Shown piece after piece: positions 8,809 through 18,817 of a stretch of DNA of 64,000 nucleotides. The DNA comes from Phytophthora colocasiae. Its lineage: Eukaryota; Oomycota; Peronosporomycetes; Peronosporales; Peronosporaceae. A program made the translations under genes and the position numbers. Under the pieces are notes generated by a model, which was given only the letters and a program-made list of their open reading frames with translations, made no database searches and had not been told where the DNA came from. Where the stretch lies: NCBI GenBank assembly GCA_018806915.1, contig JAGKQI010000047.1, forward strand, positions 806,001 to 870,000. Reading direction: 5' to 3'. The stretch's first letter is position 1. Every line of letters starts with the position of its first letter.

Positions 8809-11018
8809 CTAAATGCATCTGTCAACGACTTCCACACCCCAGTAGGAGGCGTTGACTTTCAGGAAAAGCAGCATCTCAACCGCTATAGGCGATAGTGCCT
8901 GGCGCTCGTGGCCGATCATAGCCCTGGCAACGCTAAACAAGCGTTCAACTTTGTTTGACGTGGGAGGGATTGCACTGACGAGTGGATAGCTGACTTCCGA
9001 AGCCTTCACCTTGCGCTTTTTGAGAATGCGCTCTGCAAAACTCTCCAACTGCAACATTTGCACTTCAGCGCTTGAGCCAGTCTCCTCCACGCGCTCAAAC
9101 GGCTGCATAGCTGCCTTTTCGGCTCGGGACAGTCTTTCCGATTCACCTGCTAGCACCTTACAGCATCCAGACTCAAATGATGGCGAGTGAATAATATTTG
9201 CCGACGTTCCTACAAAAAATAATTGTTGGTTAGTGAAATTCAAACTTCCTTTAGAAAATGCAAACTTACCAAGATACGTCTTAAGTATCGGCTTCACAGC
9301 AATCAGACCATCAAGTAGATCTCGAGCCCCGAGAAGATCGACGTCATCCTTCTGCAACGCCAAGGACACCGATTCACAGTCCGATAGCTCATCCAGAAGT
9401 ACCTTCAGGCGCTTGTGCGTTGCTGGCGAGGGCAAAAACTCAGCGATGTCTTCGTTGTCCATGGAAGAAAACCACGTAGCTCGAAGTAGCGGCGCAGCAT
9501 GGCGTGGGTAGAACCCCACCGTGTTTCTTGGCGCAGCACAGGCCGTAAAGGAGTCAATAATCTAATATAGAGGAGCAATTAATTATTATTACCGTCGAGG
9601 GCGATTGAATTTGCATCAAGCGCCCTGAAAAAATGCATCACCGGGACGAAATGATGCATTCAGGCCGGAGCGGTAATAATTGCATAGGTCGCACGTCGTA
9701 AATTCTAGAAGGTCCTCTTGACCAGATTGCCACAATCGCATCCTAGCCGTACCGTAAAAGTATCCCCCCGAACACCCTCCGACTCATTCAAGATGCCTGG
9801 TAGCCGTCCTCGAGAGCTCCCTTCCCGCCTTCCTCGCGACCCTGCTGTCGCCCTTGTAGAAAACTCGATAACCTACCAGAAGTGTGTTGCGTTCGGTAGA
9901 CAAACTTGTCGGCACCGTCTGTGCATAGTAGTGCCTCAAATGATGCACCGAGGAGCAATAAACAAATGCATCATTTCGTCCCGGTGATGCATTTTTCAGG
10001 AGCGCTTGATGCAAATTCAAAGCGCCCTCGACAATAACACAAAATACAATTGGAAAGAGGGCAAAAACTTACCTCAGCTTTGATCCCTCTTTTAGGGTCG
10101 CCAGCTTTTTCATCAATCGCTGGATTATGTCTAGATCGTCCTCGTAAGGTGCCAGGAGCTCCTTCATTGCCAGGTTCAGCCGGTGACTTGCACAGCCAAC
10201 AAGCGGGACATCCATGAGGTTGGCCAACCGCTTGTTGACTGAGCAGTTGTCGCCGACTAAGGCTCAGCATTGCGACAGCTGTTTTCCGAAAAACGGGAGG
10301 AAGAATTGAGAGAGCTTCCATCAACGTCTCTGCTCCATGGTCATCACCAGGTCCCTCCCGCACCACTGGTGCCATCAACACAAGAGGGTACCGCGCGGTG
10401 CCTTCGCTCACGTACACCGCAAACACAGCAAGGTAGAACTCACTGCCGTTACTCCAGCCGTCCAGCATCAGGCCAAAATCATTTGGCATTTCAGTACCGA
10501 TGATAGTTTCCACCTCCCGCGTCACTGCCTCCATGTTGCTTCGCAACGTGTCCACTGACACTGGCGCCAAGTGAGTGTATCTGTACACAAAAATACAAGA
10601 TCCATAAATTAATCTTCAAGTACTGGTACCGATTTAAATTCTTGTCCTTACCGGCGCGAGAGCAGGTTTCAACAAAGGCCAGTGGGAGATTTGCTTTTAC
10701 CACCCACTCCATCCACCCAAACCGGTTTGACGCCTTCTGTCGAACCCAGGGATGAAAGACCCAGTAGAAGTAGCCCGGAAGCGCTCTCCATTTCACGCTC
10801 ATGTACGTCGGATGTTCGACGCGAACATGACCTACTAGGTTAGTGTAGCCAGTTCCTTGAGTTTGTTTGCAGGATTTCCCGCACGCCTTGCACTCAAAGT
10901 ATCCCGTAGGGTCGTTATTGTCGTCAACTATGCGTGTAAAAAAGAACTGAGCCACTTGCTTCGGCGTAAAGATCCCCTGTTTCCCCTGAGGAAGCATAAG
11001 AGTGGTTTCGCGCACCAT
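8809..11018 (-). pseudogene. hAT transposase (BED finger + dimerisation domain), frameshifted
   Basis: Apparent exons are 11018-10652, 10580-10073, 9561-9270 and 9209-8809. The start encodes a BED-type zinc finger (FECKACGKSC...LVGHVRVEHPT). The middle has the RNase H-like core segment LMLDGWSNGSEFYLAV. The end has the hAT C-terminal dimerisation block (PPTSNKVERLFSVARAM...LFLKVNASYW). Frame breaks are visible near 10256-10262 (one base too many) and near 9465-9475 (one T too few), and the exon 1-2 junction is out of phase. This copy is probably non-functional unless these are sequence errors. The 511-base third intron holds the nested element. Confidence 0.8.
9591..10034. mobile_element. Small nested inverted-repeat element (MITE-like)
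   Basis: About 70 bases at 9591-9660 recur inverted at 9964-10034 (GTCGAGGGCG, TTTGCATCAAGCGC, TGCATCACCGGGACG). Length is ~445 bp and it lies inside the third intron of the hAT transposase gene. No target duplication could be settled. The ~300-base centre has an open frame on the plus strand (9718-9987) with no recognisable product. Confidence 0.75.
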
Positions 11019-11374
11019 TTCTGCTGGTTAAACGCTGGGTTGGCGGTTGGGAGAAGTTTTCAGCGATGCTGGATAAAAGAAAAGTGATCCTTTATGATGA
11101 ACTGGTACCATTGAGGCAACTACTGGACACTATTGTATGCTTTTACAGGTTTAAGTAAATGGCGTTTTAGCATGATATACTTGAACTCAAATGAGTATGT
11201 GTGGTTGTACATTAAATATAATGGATGGAAGGTTTTGAATATTAAAATAAATAATTCATTCTAGTCGTGACATCTCCGTAAATAATTTATTCTTGTCCCA
11301 GGAACCGTGAAATAAATAATTTCACCGAAAATACGGAATATATTTCCACTTCCGAGTATTTTTCGGAACCCCTG
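11019..11374. other. hAT 5' internal region
   Basis: No gene seen. It is AT-rich with repeated AATAAATAATT stretches around 11245-11325, and should contain the transposase promoter. Confidence 0.4.
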
Positions 11375-11382
11375 GTGGTAGG
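11375..11382 (+). repeat. hAT target-site duplication, right copy
   Basis: GTGGTAGG, identical to 8597-8604. Confidence 0.93.
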
Positions 11383-12567
11383 GTCACAATGACCAGGAAC
11401 AAGCAGCAATTGACTGCCTAAAGGAGGAAGCTCCACCTTCTTGGAGTCCATCGTATCTTGTGAGGGCTTCAAGATGCCGTGTTCGTCGCCTCCACCGTGA
11501 TAATCCAAGGGTGTCGATAATTCTTCCCCATTCACCAACGTATGAACCAGCGGTGATCCGGAGTCAAGCGATACCGCCTTCGTCCCAGCATCAACCACAG
11601 CACGAGGCACCGCAGCATTCGCGTTCTTGCTCATCACTGTCGTCAGAACATATAAACTCTGCTTCCAGTGCTTCACAAACTCTCCATCCTCTCCCAAGTT
11701 CCTCGCATAGTCGGCATCATTGAACAAATACGAGCCAGGCTGCACCTCAGTGAAAACGCCACTCGCTGCTTCAAGCAGATAAGTTCCAGTACCTCCACCA
11801 GTCACCACATCACACTTTAATCCTTCTTTCACTAAGGCATCTCTCACATTTTTCGCCTTGTCCGCTACATTCGCAATCACCTTCTTCTTCTCATCGTAGC
11901 TGCGAATATGCTGCGCCGCACCATGGTAAGCCTGAATGCCCACCAGTTCTAACTGAGGAGCGAAAGACTCAATCCCCTTTGCCAATTGCACAGCCTCTTC
12001 AACAGTGTCAACTCCACAGCGGTCTTGCCCCACATTCACTTCTACTAAAGCTCGGAAATGAACACCTTGGTCTTTCGCGGCCTGGGCAGCTTGATGAACC
12101 GCTTCCAAACTGTCGAAAATCAATGTAACAATTGCCCCTCCTTTCGCCAAGACAGCCATGCGCTTGTAGCGCCCCAGTCCGTAGATTTCGTTACTGAGAA
12201 GGATATCTCGAACTCCACCGTTGAACATGGCTTCAGCCTCGCAAACTTTCTGACAGCAAAGTCCTACGGCATTAGACAGTTGCAGTTGCAACAGTCCAAT
12301 AGCAGAGGACTTGTGGGCCTTGGCATGCGGACGGATTGCAACGTTTGGGAACGTTTTCAAGGACGCAGGAAGACGTTTTAGATTTGTTTCAAGAGCGTCC
12401 AGATCCACAAGCAGACACGGCGTCTCCAGGTTCGAAATCAAGTCACCGACATGCCCGGGAGCTCGACGAGATACATTCAGGACAGATGGGGAAGAGAACC
12501 GGCAGAGCGCGCCGATTGCTGTAGCTGCAGCGACGGCGGCCAGAGGAAGCGACGTCGAGCGCCACAT

Positions 12568-13150
12568 AATATGTAATATAATAAAATATTATTTTCTTGG
12601 CGAAGATTTTATGTGGTACACATGTGCTCTTCATATTTTATGTTGAAAGGTCACCGCTGAAATTCAAGGCAACACCAAGGCGAAGCAAGTAGGGTAACAC
12701 GTACCACATGAACTGCACCCTTCAGAGCGTAGCAATGCGTCTGCTACGTAACTGTCTTGACTCTGTATTGTACACTGGGTTGGTGCACAGCGGTCAATCA
12801 AGCCGGTCATAACGCAAACCATGATTATTTTTACGATGTCTCGCAGTGTACTTGTATCGCATGGATGTGTTACCTCCAGTCCTACTGTACATGTACACAC
12901 TCACTATGTCTTGCAGGCACGCTGAATGCCGTTGGTGAGTGTACTGAGGCTGTTCAATCGTGAGATGTGCTACATGTAGACATCTACTGATGCGAAACAC
13001 AGTTTTTTTTATGTGAATCTACCATTCCTCCGATCAAATTGAAAAGTGAAATGATTAATTAACGCACTTTGTGATGGCTTTTCAATGCGGTCATTTCTCA
13101 ATTTCCACTCCGCCACAAAGCTGACTCGATATTTCACGACCAACGCTATC
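12568..13150. other. Intergenic region between the aldolase-like and RxLR genes
   Basis: No convincing gene on either strand. Short Cys-rich frames near 12664-12963 overlap on both strands and look like chance. Repeated TGTACA/TACATGTA words occur at 12885-12900 and near 12975. Confidence 0.4.
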
Positions 13151-13672
13151 ATGCGGGTAAGCATCTTCCTGCTGGTTATCACTCTCGCCGTGAAATCTAC
13201 CGCAGCCCTGAGCGCTCCAGCCGAAGTTGTCCATAACATCACCCCGACGGTCGAAGCTAGGAACTTGAGAGTAGTTCACAAGACTGAGGATGAAAGCTAC
13301 GATGAGGTAAATACTTCGGAAGATGAAGAGAGAGCAGGTCTGCCGATATCTTCATTGGACGACGTCCTGTCAGGAAAAGTTACCCGTACCATCGCGAAGA
13401 TCCAGCAGAAGACTGGCGTGAAGGCCGACGACGAGATGGTGGGTCTTGTTAGCCGAGCTGTGAAATTGAACGATGAAAACAAAGCGCTGTTTCAGCAAAT
13501 GAGGGACCAGGGCTGGACGCTGGAAAAGGTGAGCAATGCGCTTAATATCCCAGCGAAAGAGGCCACTTTATCCAAGACCGCGCTGTTGGACGACCTGGAC
13601 TACTGGTTCTACAAACTGTATGAAGGCGCAATGGCGAAGAACTTGGGCATTAAAGCTAAACCCTCAGCCTAA
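13151..13672 (+). CDS. RxLR-dEER secreted effector protein
   Basis: 173 aa from the ATG at 13151; an upstream in-frame start at 13085 would bury the signal peptide. Residues 1-20 are a signal peptide (MRVSIFLLVITLAVKSTAAL). RNLR at 37-40 and DEER at 58-61 give the RxLR-dEER translocation region of oomycete host-targeted effectors. The C-terminal half is helical, with GWTLEKV and DYWFYKLYE, compatible with a WY-type fold. Oomycete RxLR proteins are secreted and act inside plant cells; the target of this one cannot be read from the sequence. Confidence 0.93.
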   Translation: MRVSIFLLVITLAVKSTAALSAPAEVVHNITPTVEARNLRVVHKTEDESYDEVNTSEDEERAGLPISSLDDVLSGKVTRTIAKIQQKTGVKADDEMVGLVSRAVKLNDENKALFQQMRDQGWTLEKVSNALNIPAKEATLSKTALLDDLDYWFYKLYEGAMAKNLGIKAKPSA

Positions 13673-13738
13673 GAGATACGTGCGGTTGCTGGTTTACAAT
13701 TGTCTTCACGAACTTAAACCAGAGTCTTCAAACATGCA

Positions 13739-13755
13739 CCCCCCCCCCCCCCCCC
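13739..13755 (+). repeat. Poly-C tract
   Basis: Seventeen consecutive C residues 66 bases after the effector stop codon. Such a run is prone to length error and variation. Confidence 0.95.
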
Positions 13756-14315
13756 GATAATGCAGTTTTGTGTAATTCTCTTGAATTCGTTGGCGTTTGA
13801 CCTCTACTTGCGTTTTGTGTGCGTCTGTGCATTCGAAAAGTCATTGATTGTCCACCGTGAAAAGCACCACATACTCTTCAGTAATCAATTCGAGTGTAAC
13901 ACACTTTTTCTCATGCGCTATAACATGGCGGTTTTCGTGAAAACGTTGAGAGCAGAACACCATTTGAGCCGGCCTCTTCGTCTTTGACGATTTTTAGGGT
14001 GGCATCACTGACAAGAAGCTTCGGAAGTAAACTTTGCAGCATTTCGCGAGCTTATATAATAGTTGGAGCTAGGAAGACAGGAATTTTTGGATTGTATCTT
14101 TATAAACCATGCAGCTATAGTTTCAACACAAATCTAAGTCATCAGGCTCATGCACATCGTAGGTAACATTATCTTTCGTATAGAGCTACTTAAGTGCCGA
14201 GAGCTCCGCTACACAGACTGTACCCAACCGTGTACCACTTCACTACGGTCACAGGCCACTATGTTTACGCTGATCGTTTGCTTGCGCCAAGTTTCGGCGC
14301 TCGACCGCTGCGTTG
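13756..14315. other. Intergenic region
   Basis: No gene supported; frames present are short and without recognisable composition. The promoter of the gene at 14316 should lie in its right part. Confidence 0.4.
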
Positions 14316-15644
14316 ATGTCCATTCTGTTTGTACCTCTGGTCATTTCTGGTTCCGCCAGTCAAATGCTGCCCTCTCCTACTCCAAACGGAGCCTGGAGCT
14401 CTACGAACACCGTCAAATCCAATGAACCTACTGCTTCTCCATGCCACGTATCAGAGATCGTCGATGCGGTCACGAAGCCCAAGAAAAAGCGCGTACGCCG
14501 GGCGAAACAGGAGTTGGAGTTTCTTCGCAAAGAGTCCAAGAAACTCGAGGACGAATTGGCACAATTACTGGTGATTCAAGCCCAACGACAACCGACTGAC
14601 ACTTCTATTAGTCCTCCAGTACAAAAGATTACCGCTCCGAATGGTTACCGTCCAATTGCTCCCCGACAACGACAGAAACCCTCAGTATGGCAAGGAATAG
14701 CTCTAAGGCAGTCGAACGCGCGTGGTCTGTCATTAACCCGTAATGTGGAGCTCCGTGCACGACTTGCAGCAGAGTACAAGGTTGGGAAGCAACTGGTACA
14801 GCTTCTAGAACGACAATCAAACACAAAAATACTGTGCCAAACGGTAATGAAGCAAGACAGCACCTTCAGGAAGCTGCTAGAACGTGCAGAGGATTTACTC
14901 CTAGAGATGAAGAAGGGTTTACAAGGGAAGACGTTCAGTGACCCCAACGCTTCATTTAATGATACTTTTGTGGAGAAAGAAGGCGAGAAAGAGACGTTTG
15001 TGATGCAGGCGAACATGACGCTCCCCTTTTGTATGGAGGCCACAGCGAATGCTCTTTGGAAAGTGCTCAGTAGTGACGAGATCGACGAATACTGCTACTA
15101 TCATCAGGTACAGTCGCTAATCTTCAAGATAAAAAGTAAGAAAAAACACGCAACAATTATCAAGATTAGTAATCTTGATAATTGTTGCGTGTTTTTTCTT
15201 ACTTTTTCTGATGATCAGGTTATACACAAGACTGAAACTGTGGTGGCTCAAGTTTTCGGTATAAAGTTCATGGATGGTTGCTTGTCGGCGGATTTTCGAG
15301 GTAGATATATTTTTTCAAAGTTCAAAGACGAAGGTCGTACAGTGATCGTGTGGGTGGCTGAAAGCGAGGTGATTGAGCTGAATGAAGAGAAATTATCTGG
15401 CGTTCAGGGTGGAACGAGAGGATGGATCTACATATCTGAACACGAAAGCGCAATGACGAAGAAGACACTTGTGCGCTCGTATTCTCGTTTGAACGTGGAG
15501 TCAAGCAACCAACCTGATCTGTCGCTGCATTCCTTCTCCAATCTCTTCCAAACAATCCACGACAGATTTTTAACTTCGTATTCGGCGACACTAGAGAAAG
15601 CGCTTATTGAAGAGGACTGGACACTCAACTTCGGGCAGCTTTAG
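14316..15644 (+). CDS. Divergent basic-coiled-coil family protein with probable hairpin intron
   Basis: The frame opens at ATG 14316; ATG 14364 is an alternative that avoids a hydrophobic first 16 residues. A basic segment (KPKKKRVRRAKQELEFLRKE) leads into a coiled coil (ESKKLEDELAQLL). The C-terminal half (FVMQANMTLPFCMEATANALW...) resembles the helix-grip-like part of Phytophthora coiled-coil proteins but is only distantly like the other members here. A likely intron runs 15108-15218 (CAG|GTACAG...GATCAG|GTT, 111 bases). It is also open in frame, so retained and spliced forms differ by 37 residues. Spliced length is 405 aa. The segment includes a perfect 77-base palindrome. Confidence 0.65.
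   Translation: MSILFVPLVISGSASQMLPSPTPNGAWSSTNTVKSNEPTASPCHVSEIVDAVTKPKKKRVRRAKQELEFLRKESKKLEDELAQLLVIQAQRQPTDTSISPPVQKITAPNGYRPIAPRQRQKPSVWQGIALRQSNARGLSLTRNVELRARLAAEYKVGKQLVQLLERQSNTKILCQTVMKQDSTFRKLLERAEDLLLEMKKGLQGKTFSDPNASFNDTFVEKEGEKETFVMQANMTLPFCMEATANALWKVLSSDEIDEYCYYHQVQSLIFKIKSKKKHATIIKISNLDNCCVFFLTFSDDQVIHKTETVVAQVFGIKFMDGCLSADFRGRYIFSKFKDEGRTVIVWVAESEVIELNEEKLSGVQGGTRGWIYISEHESAMTKKTLVRSYSRLNVESSNQPDLSLHSFSNLFQTIHDRFLTSYSATLEKALIEEDWTLNFGQL
15131..15207. repeat. Perfect 77-base palindrome
   Basis: Two 38-base arms (15131-15168 and 15170-15207) are exact reverse complements around one central base. It starts AAAAAGTAAG and ends CTTACTTTTT. It lies in the probable intron of the gene at 14316-15644. 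Confidence 0.97.
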
Positions 15645-15649
15645 CGGTT

Positions 15650-17101
15650 TTACCATTTGCGATACTGCCGAAAACTGGCGTCCTGGTCCAGGATCTTCCA
15701 GGTCTGCTCACGGAGCGCCAGACTGACGTCGATACTGCCTGAAGTTACCCCTGGAGAAGCCTCAGACTGAATCAGTTGATCTTCTGTAGCCATGAAGTAC
15801 ATCAACCCGTCAAGAAGCGAAATGGGAGTGAAAGGCTGTGCTACAAGCGTCGGTGGGACGTCCATTTCGGTGCCTCTGTACATGCCAAACTTGCTCCATT
15901 GGCTCAATTGAACACCTGCTTCTTCCATTCGGTATCGAAGACGAATGCGTTGCTTGTCGGGTTGAGCAGCCAGCCACTGTAGATTTTGTTCCACTTCAGC
16001 TGGATCCAGTGGCTGGACATTATCGTGTATTGCGGCAGCAATTTCGGATAATGACGCGTCTCGAAGTTTTGCATCCGGAAGCGAGAAAACAGGACACAAA
16101 ACACAGTTGGAGAAGTATCGAGGCGAGACGTTTAGTTGACCTCGACTGCGCAAGTCAACGGAGACCAAGAACTGGCGTGGAAGTGCACCGCATTGCAGTC
16201 GTGCTCGGTAGATACTCTGCCATAGGTGAGCTGCCAAGGCACAGAAGGTTGAAACCGGTTGGCTCGAACTAGCAGCAGCCTTGATCGCAGCCAGTTCGTG
16301 AGTGGTAAAACGTAAGATCCGACCGAGAACTGGTTCCGATGCGGTCATTTCACTCTTCTCCATTGGCGGTTGAACTGGTGCAAGGTCGAACAGTGTCGGT
16401 TTTATCTGGAGATTTTCTTGTCGCTCTTCAGCTGACAACTTCAAGTCTGAAAGGTACGAGTGAATAACTGGAGGATCAAGACTTGACTTGGTGTCTAGTC
16501 CGCGATACAACTCAGCCATATCCCGTGCAAGTTGGAAGAAACCTCCAGCGTCACAAATGATATGACGAAGCCGAAGACCAATGGATACTCCTCCGCACGG
16601 GAATTTCGTGTGTTGCACCGTTAGAATCGCGTCTTGAGCTGCTCCTTCCTCGGTTGGATCAAATGGTGGCAATAACCCATTACCACCGTCCGGAAGATTG
16701 GGACCGATAAGACGAGGTGGAGATCCAGGCTTATCATCTTGAATCTCAGCCTCGAAAGCCTTCAGCGGTGAAGAACAGTGAGCGGAAACCAATTTGGCCC
16801 CAATCCCGAGCTGCTGGATCTCTGGCAACTGATCTTTCGGGTTAATGACGATTCGACCGGTTAAATGTGGATAATAGTCGAGTAGGAGACTCAATGTACG
16901 TCGAAGTTTGTCGACTGGAATGATCTCTTCGGATGTACTTGATGTTGGGCGGTAGACGAATATCGCCGCCAGTGGAATTGCCACTAGGAACCGTTGGTCT
17001 AGTGGACCAAGAGGCATTGGTGACTTGAGTTTTAGCACCGAGTTTCCATCCGAACATTGCACTGAAGATGCAGATGTTACAGTCACAATTGGAGGGTCCA
17101 T
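15650..17101 (-). CDS. BAHD/HxxxD-type acyltransferase
   Basis: 483 aa from the ATG at 17101, chosen because the paralogue at 34760-36193 starts equivalently; a longer start at 17176 is possible. The catalytic HxxxD motif is present as RHIICDAGGFF. The family's second motif (usually DFGWG) is not recognisable: the C-terminal region reads MDVPPTLVAQPF at that place in both paralogues. BAHD enzymes transfer acyl groups from CoA thioesters to alcohols or amines; no substrate can be inferred. It is divergent from eIF4A-III with ~207 bases between start codons. Confidence 0.8.
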   Translation of the reverse strand: MDPPIVTVTSASSVQCSDGNSVLKLKSPMPLGPLDQRFLVAIPLAAIFVYRPTSSTSEEIIPVDKLRRTLSLLLDYYPHLTGRIVINPKDQLPEIQQLGIGAKLVSAHCSSPLKAFEAEIQDDKPGSPPRLIGPNLPDGGNGLLPPFDPTEEGAAQDAILTVQHTKFPCGGVSIGLRLRHIICDAGGFFQLARDMAELYRGLDTKSSLDPPVIHSYLSDLKLSAEERQENLQIKPTLFDLAPVQPPMEKSEMTASEPVLGRILRFTTHELAAIKAAASSSQPVSTFCALAAHLWQSIYRARLQCGALPRQFLVSVDLRSRGQLNVSPRYFSNCVLCPVFSLPDAKLRDASLSEIAAAIHDNVQPLDPAEVEQNLQWLAAQPDKQRIRLRYRMEEAGVQLSQWSKFGMYRGTEMDVPPTLVAQPFTPISLLDGLMYFMATEDQLIQSEASPGVTSGSIDVSLALREQTWKILDQDASFRQYRKW

Positions 17102-17216
17102 TGGTACGAGGCAAATTGAAGAATGAGCACGAGCTATAGAGCCTCTAGAGGATACTACAGTAGTAGGTCTTTTCAACTTTGACCAATCGGAATGTTCCTA
17201 GAAGCTGCACTATGGT

Positions 17217-17261
17217 GAAAGGTAATACCGGTTTTTTAAGAAGCAGAAAGGTAATACCGGT
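17217..17261. promoter_or_regulatory. 16-bp direct repeat in a divergent promoter
   Basis: GAAAGGTAATACCGGT occurs at 17217-17232 and 17246-17261, flanked by GCTGCACT copies (17204-17211 and 17272-17279). The core GGTAATACC is palindrome-like. It lies between the acyltransferase and eIF4A-III start codons, so it could be a regulatory site or a small local duplication. Confidence 0.45.
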
Positions 17262-17308
17262 ACGATTAGTAGCTGCACTGGTTGGCATTCAAGCGACTGT
17301 CAGTAAAA

Positions 17309-18746
17309 ATGCCTCGGGAGGATACAAAGCGACGTACGTGGCTCTCTACCTCGCTCCACGCTTGCTCCCACGTGTTCTTATTGCTTTAATCATCTAGCTG
17401 ACTTCCTGCGCTTTCGATTGATACCGTATTTACCCTTACAGGTACGCGTCTTGTGGACGAAGAGGATGGCGACACAGTCGAGTTCACGACGTCCAAGGAC
17501 ATCACCGTTTTCCCCACGTTTGAGGCCATGGGGTTGAAGGAGGACCTACTACGTGGCATCTACTCGTATGGTACGTGTATTTTTCTGTTATGCATGCAAG
17601 TTAGAGGCTCTATCTCGCTCTGCAGCCGTCGATATCGTGTTTATCAGCGTTTTAACGATTTTATTTTCTGTTGAAACAGGTTTCGAGAAGCCTTCCGCCA
17701 TCCAGCAACGTGCCATCAAGCCTGCTATCCAGGGGCGCGATCTGATCGCCCAGTCCCAGTCAGGAACAGGCAAAACGGCTGTGTTTTCTATCTCCGTGCT
17801 GCAGTCTCTGGACACGTCCAGCAATGAAACGCAGGCTTTGGTCATCTCTCCGACTCGTGAGCTGGCGGAACAGACGCAGAAGGTTGTGCTAGCTCTAGGA
17901 GACTTTATGAACGTCCAGTGCCACGCCTGTATTGGCGGTAAGAGCGTGGGAGAGGACATCCGTCGTCTGGATTTCGGTGTGCAAGTAGTTTCTGGAACTC
18001 CCGGCCGAATCTTCGACATGATCCGTCGTCGCAACCTCCGCACACGCAACATTAAGATGCTGGTGATTGACGAGGCGGACGAGATGCTGAACAAAGGCTT
18101 CAAGGAGCAGATCTACGACATTTACCGGTACTTACCGCCGTCAACGCAAGTTCTACTGGTGTCCGCTACGATGCCTCAAGAAGTGCTGGACTTGACGCGG
18201 AAGTTCATGAACGAACCTGTTAAAGTGCTGGTAAAACGTGATGAACTGACGCTGGAAGGTATCAAGCAGTTCTTCGTGGCTGTGGAGAAAGAAGAGTGGA
18301 AGTTCGATACGTTGTGTGACTTATACGACACACTGACCATCACCCAAGCTGTGATTTTCTGCAACACGAAGCGGAAGGTGGATTGGCTCACATCCAAAAT
18401 GCGTGAAGCCAACTTCACCGTGTCTGCGATGCATGGTGATATGCCACAAAAGGAGCGTGACGCTATCATGCAGGAGTTCCGCTCGGGTGGGTCGCGTGTG
18501 CTCATCACTACGGACGTTTGGGGTCGTGGTCTCGACGTGCAGCAGGTGTCGCTGGTTATCTGCTATGACCTGCCGAACAACCGTGAGCTCTACATCCACC
18601 GCATCGGTCGCTCCGGTCGTTTCGGACGCAAGGGTGTGGCTATCAACTTTGTCAAGGATGACGACATCCGTATCCTGCGCGACATCGAACAGTACTATAG
18701 CACGCAGATCGACGAGATGCCCATGAATGTGGCGGATCTCATCTAG
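17309..18746 (+). CDS. EIF4A3: eIF4A-III-like DEAD-box RNA helicase (exon-junction-complex type)
   Basis: Exons 17309-17333, 17442-17570 and 17680-18746 join in phase 1 through GTACGT...ACAG introns, giving 406 aa, the usual length. Motifs in order: Q motif [10 protein letters not shown], Walker [21 protein letters not shown] (VIDEADEM), SAT (VSATMP), and [13 protein letters not shown]. The end [11 protein letters not shown] is that of eIF4A-III rather than eIF4A-I. In known eukaryotes the protein clamps RNA in the exon junction complex. [13 protein letters not shown] shows Gly where most relatives have Ala. It is conserved and intact. Confidence 0.95.
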
Positions 18747-18817
18747 GGATGGATACGGTGGGTTTTCTCATTTTGTTCAAGCTCTTTAAATGCAAGTTGT
18801 TCTTGATACAAGGCGAG

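Larger units (their letters stand above)
8605..11374 (-). mobile_element. hAT transposon inserted in the aldolase-like gene
   Basis: The ends are exact inverted repeats for 13 bases (CAGGGGTTCCGAA) and are flanked by 8-bp duplications GTGGTAGG. Length is 2770 bp. It encodes one BED-finger hAT transposase gene on the minus strand, the same strand as the host gene, and carries a nested inverted-repeat element at 9591-10034. Confidence 0.95.
8512..12567 (-). pseudogene. D-threonine aldolase/D-serine dehydratase-like gene split by a hAT element
   Basis: The main part (12567-11375) encodes about 400 residues of a PLP enzyme: a hydrophobic N-terminus (residues ~8-22, possible targeting signal), the fold-III PLP lysine region RPHAKAHKS (Lys83) and the zinc-ligand motif PGHCDPT (His394, Cys395). 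The reading frame then enters the hAT element and ends at 11287 after 27 foreign residues. The true C-terminus lies beyond the element at 8604-8512: 30 codons in frame reading from CCT ACC through NMYDHLVGYRG to EIEARGPGN and a stop, as this family usually ends. The interrupted allele keeps the PLP and zinc residues but loses the conserved tail. Activity of the truncated form is uncertain. Such enzymes act on D-amino acids. Confidence 0.85.

Noticed and set aside
9718..9987. Open frame inside the nested inverted-repeat element
   Set aside because: No recognisable domain, and a competing frame of similar length on the other strand; kept only as part of the element.
12664..12963. Cys-rich short frames as possible secreted proteins
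   Set aside because: No signal peptide; they overlap on both strands in low-complexity TGTA/TACA-rich sequence.
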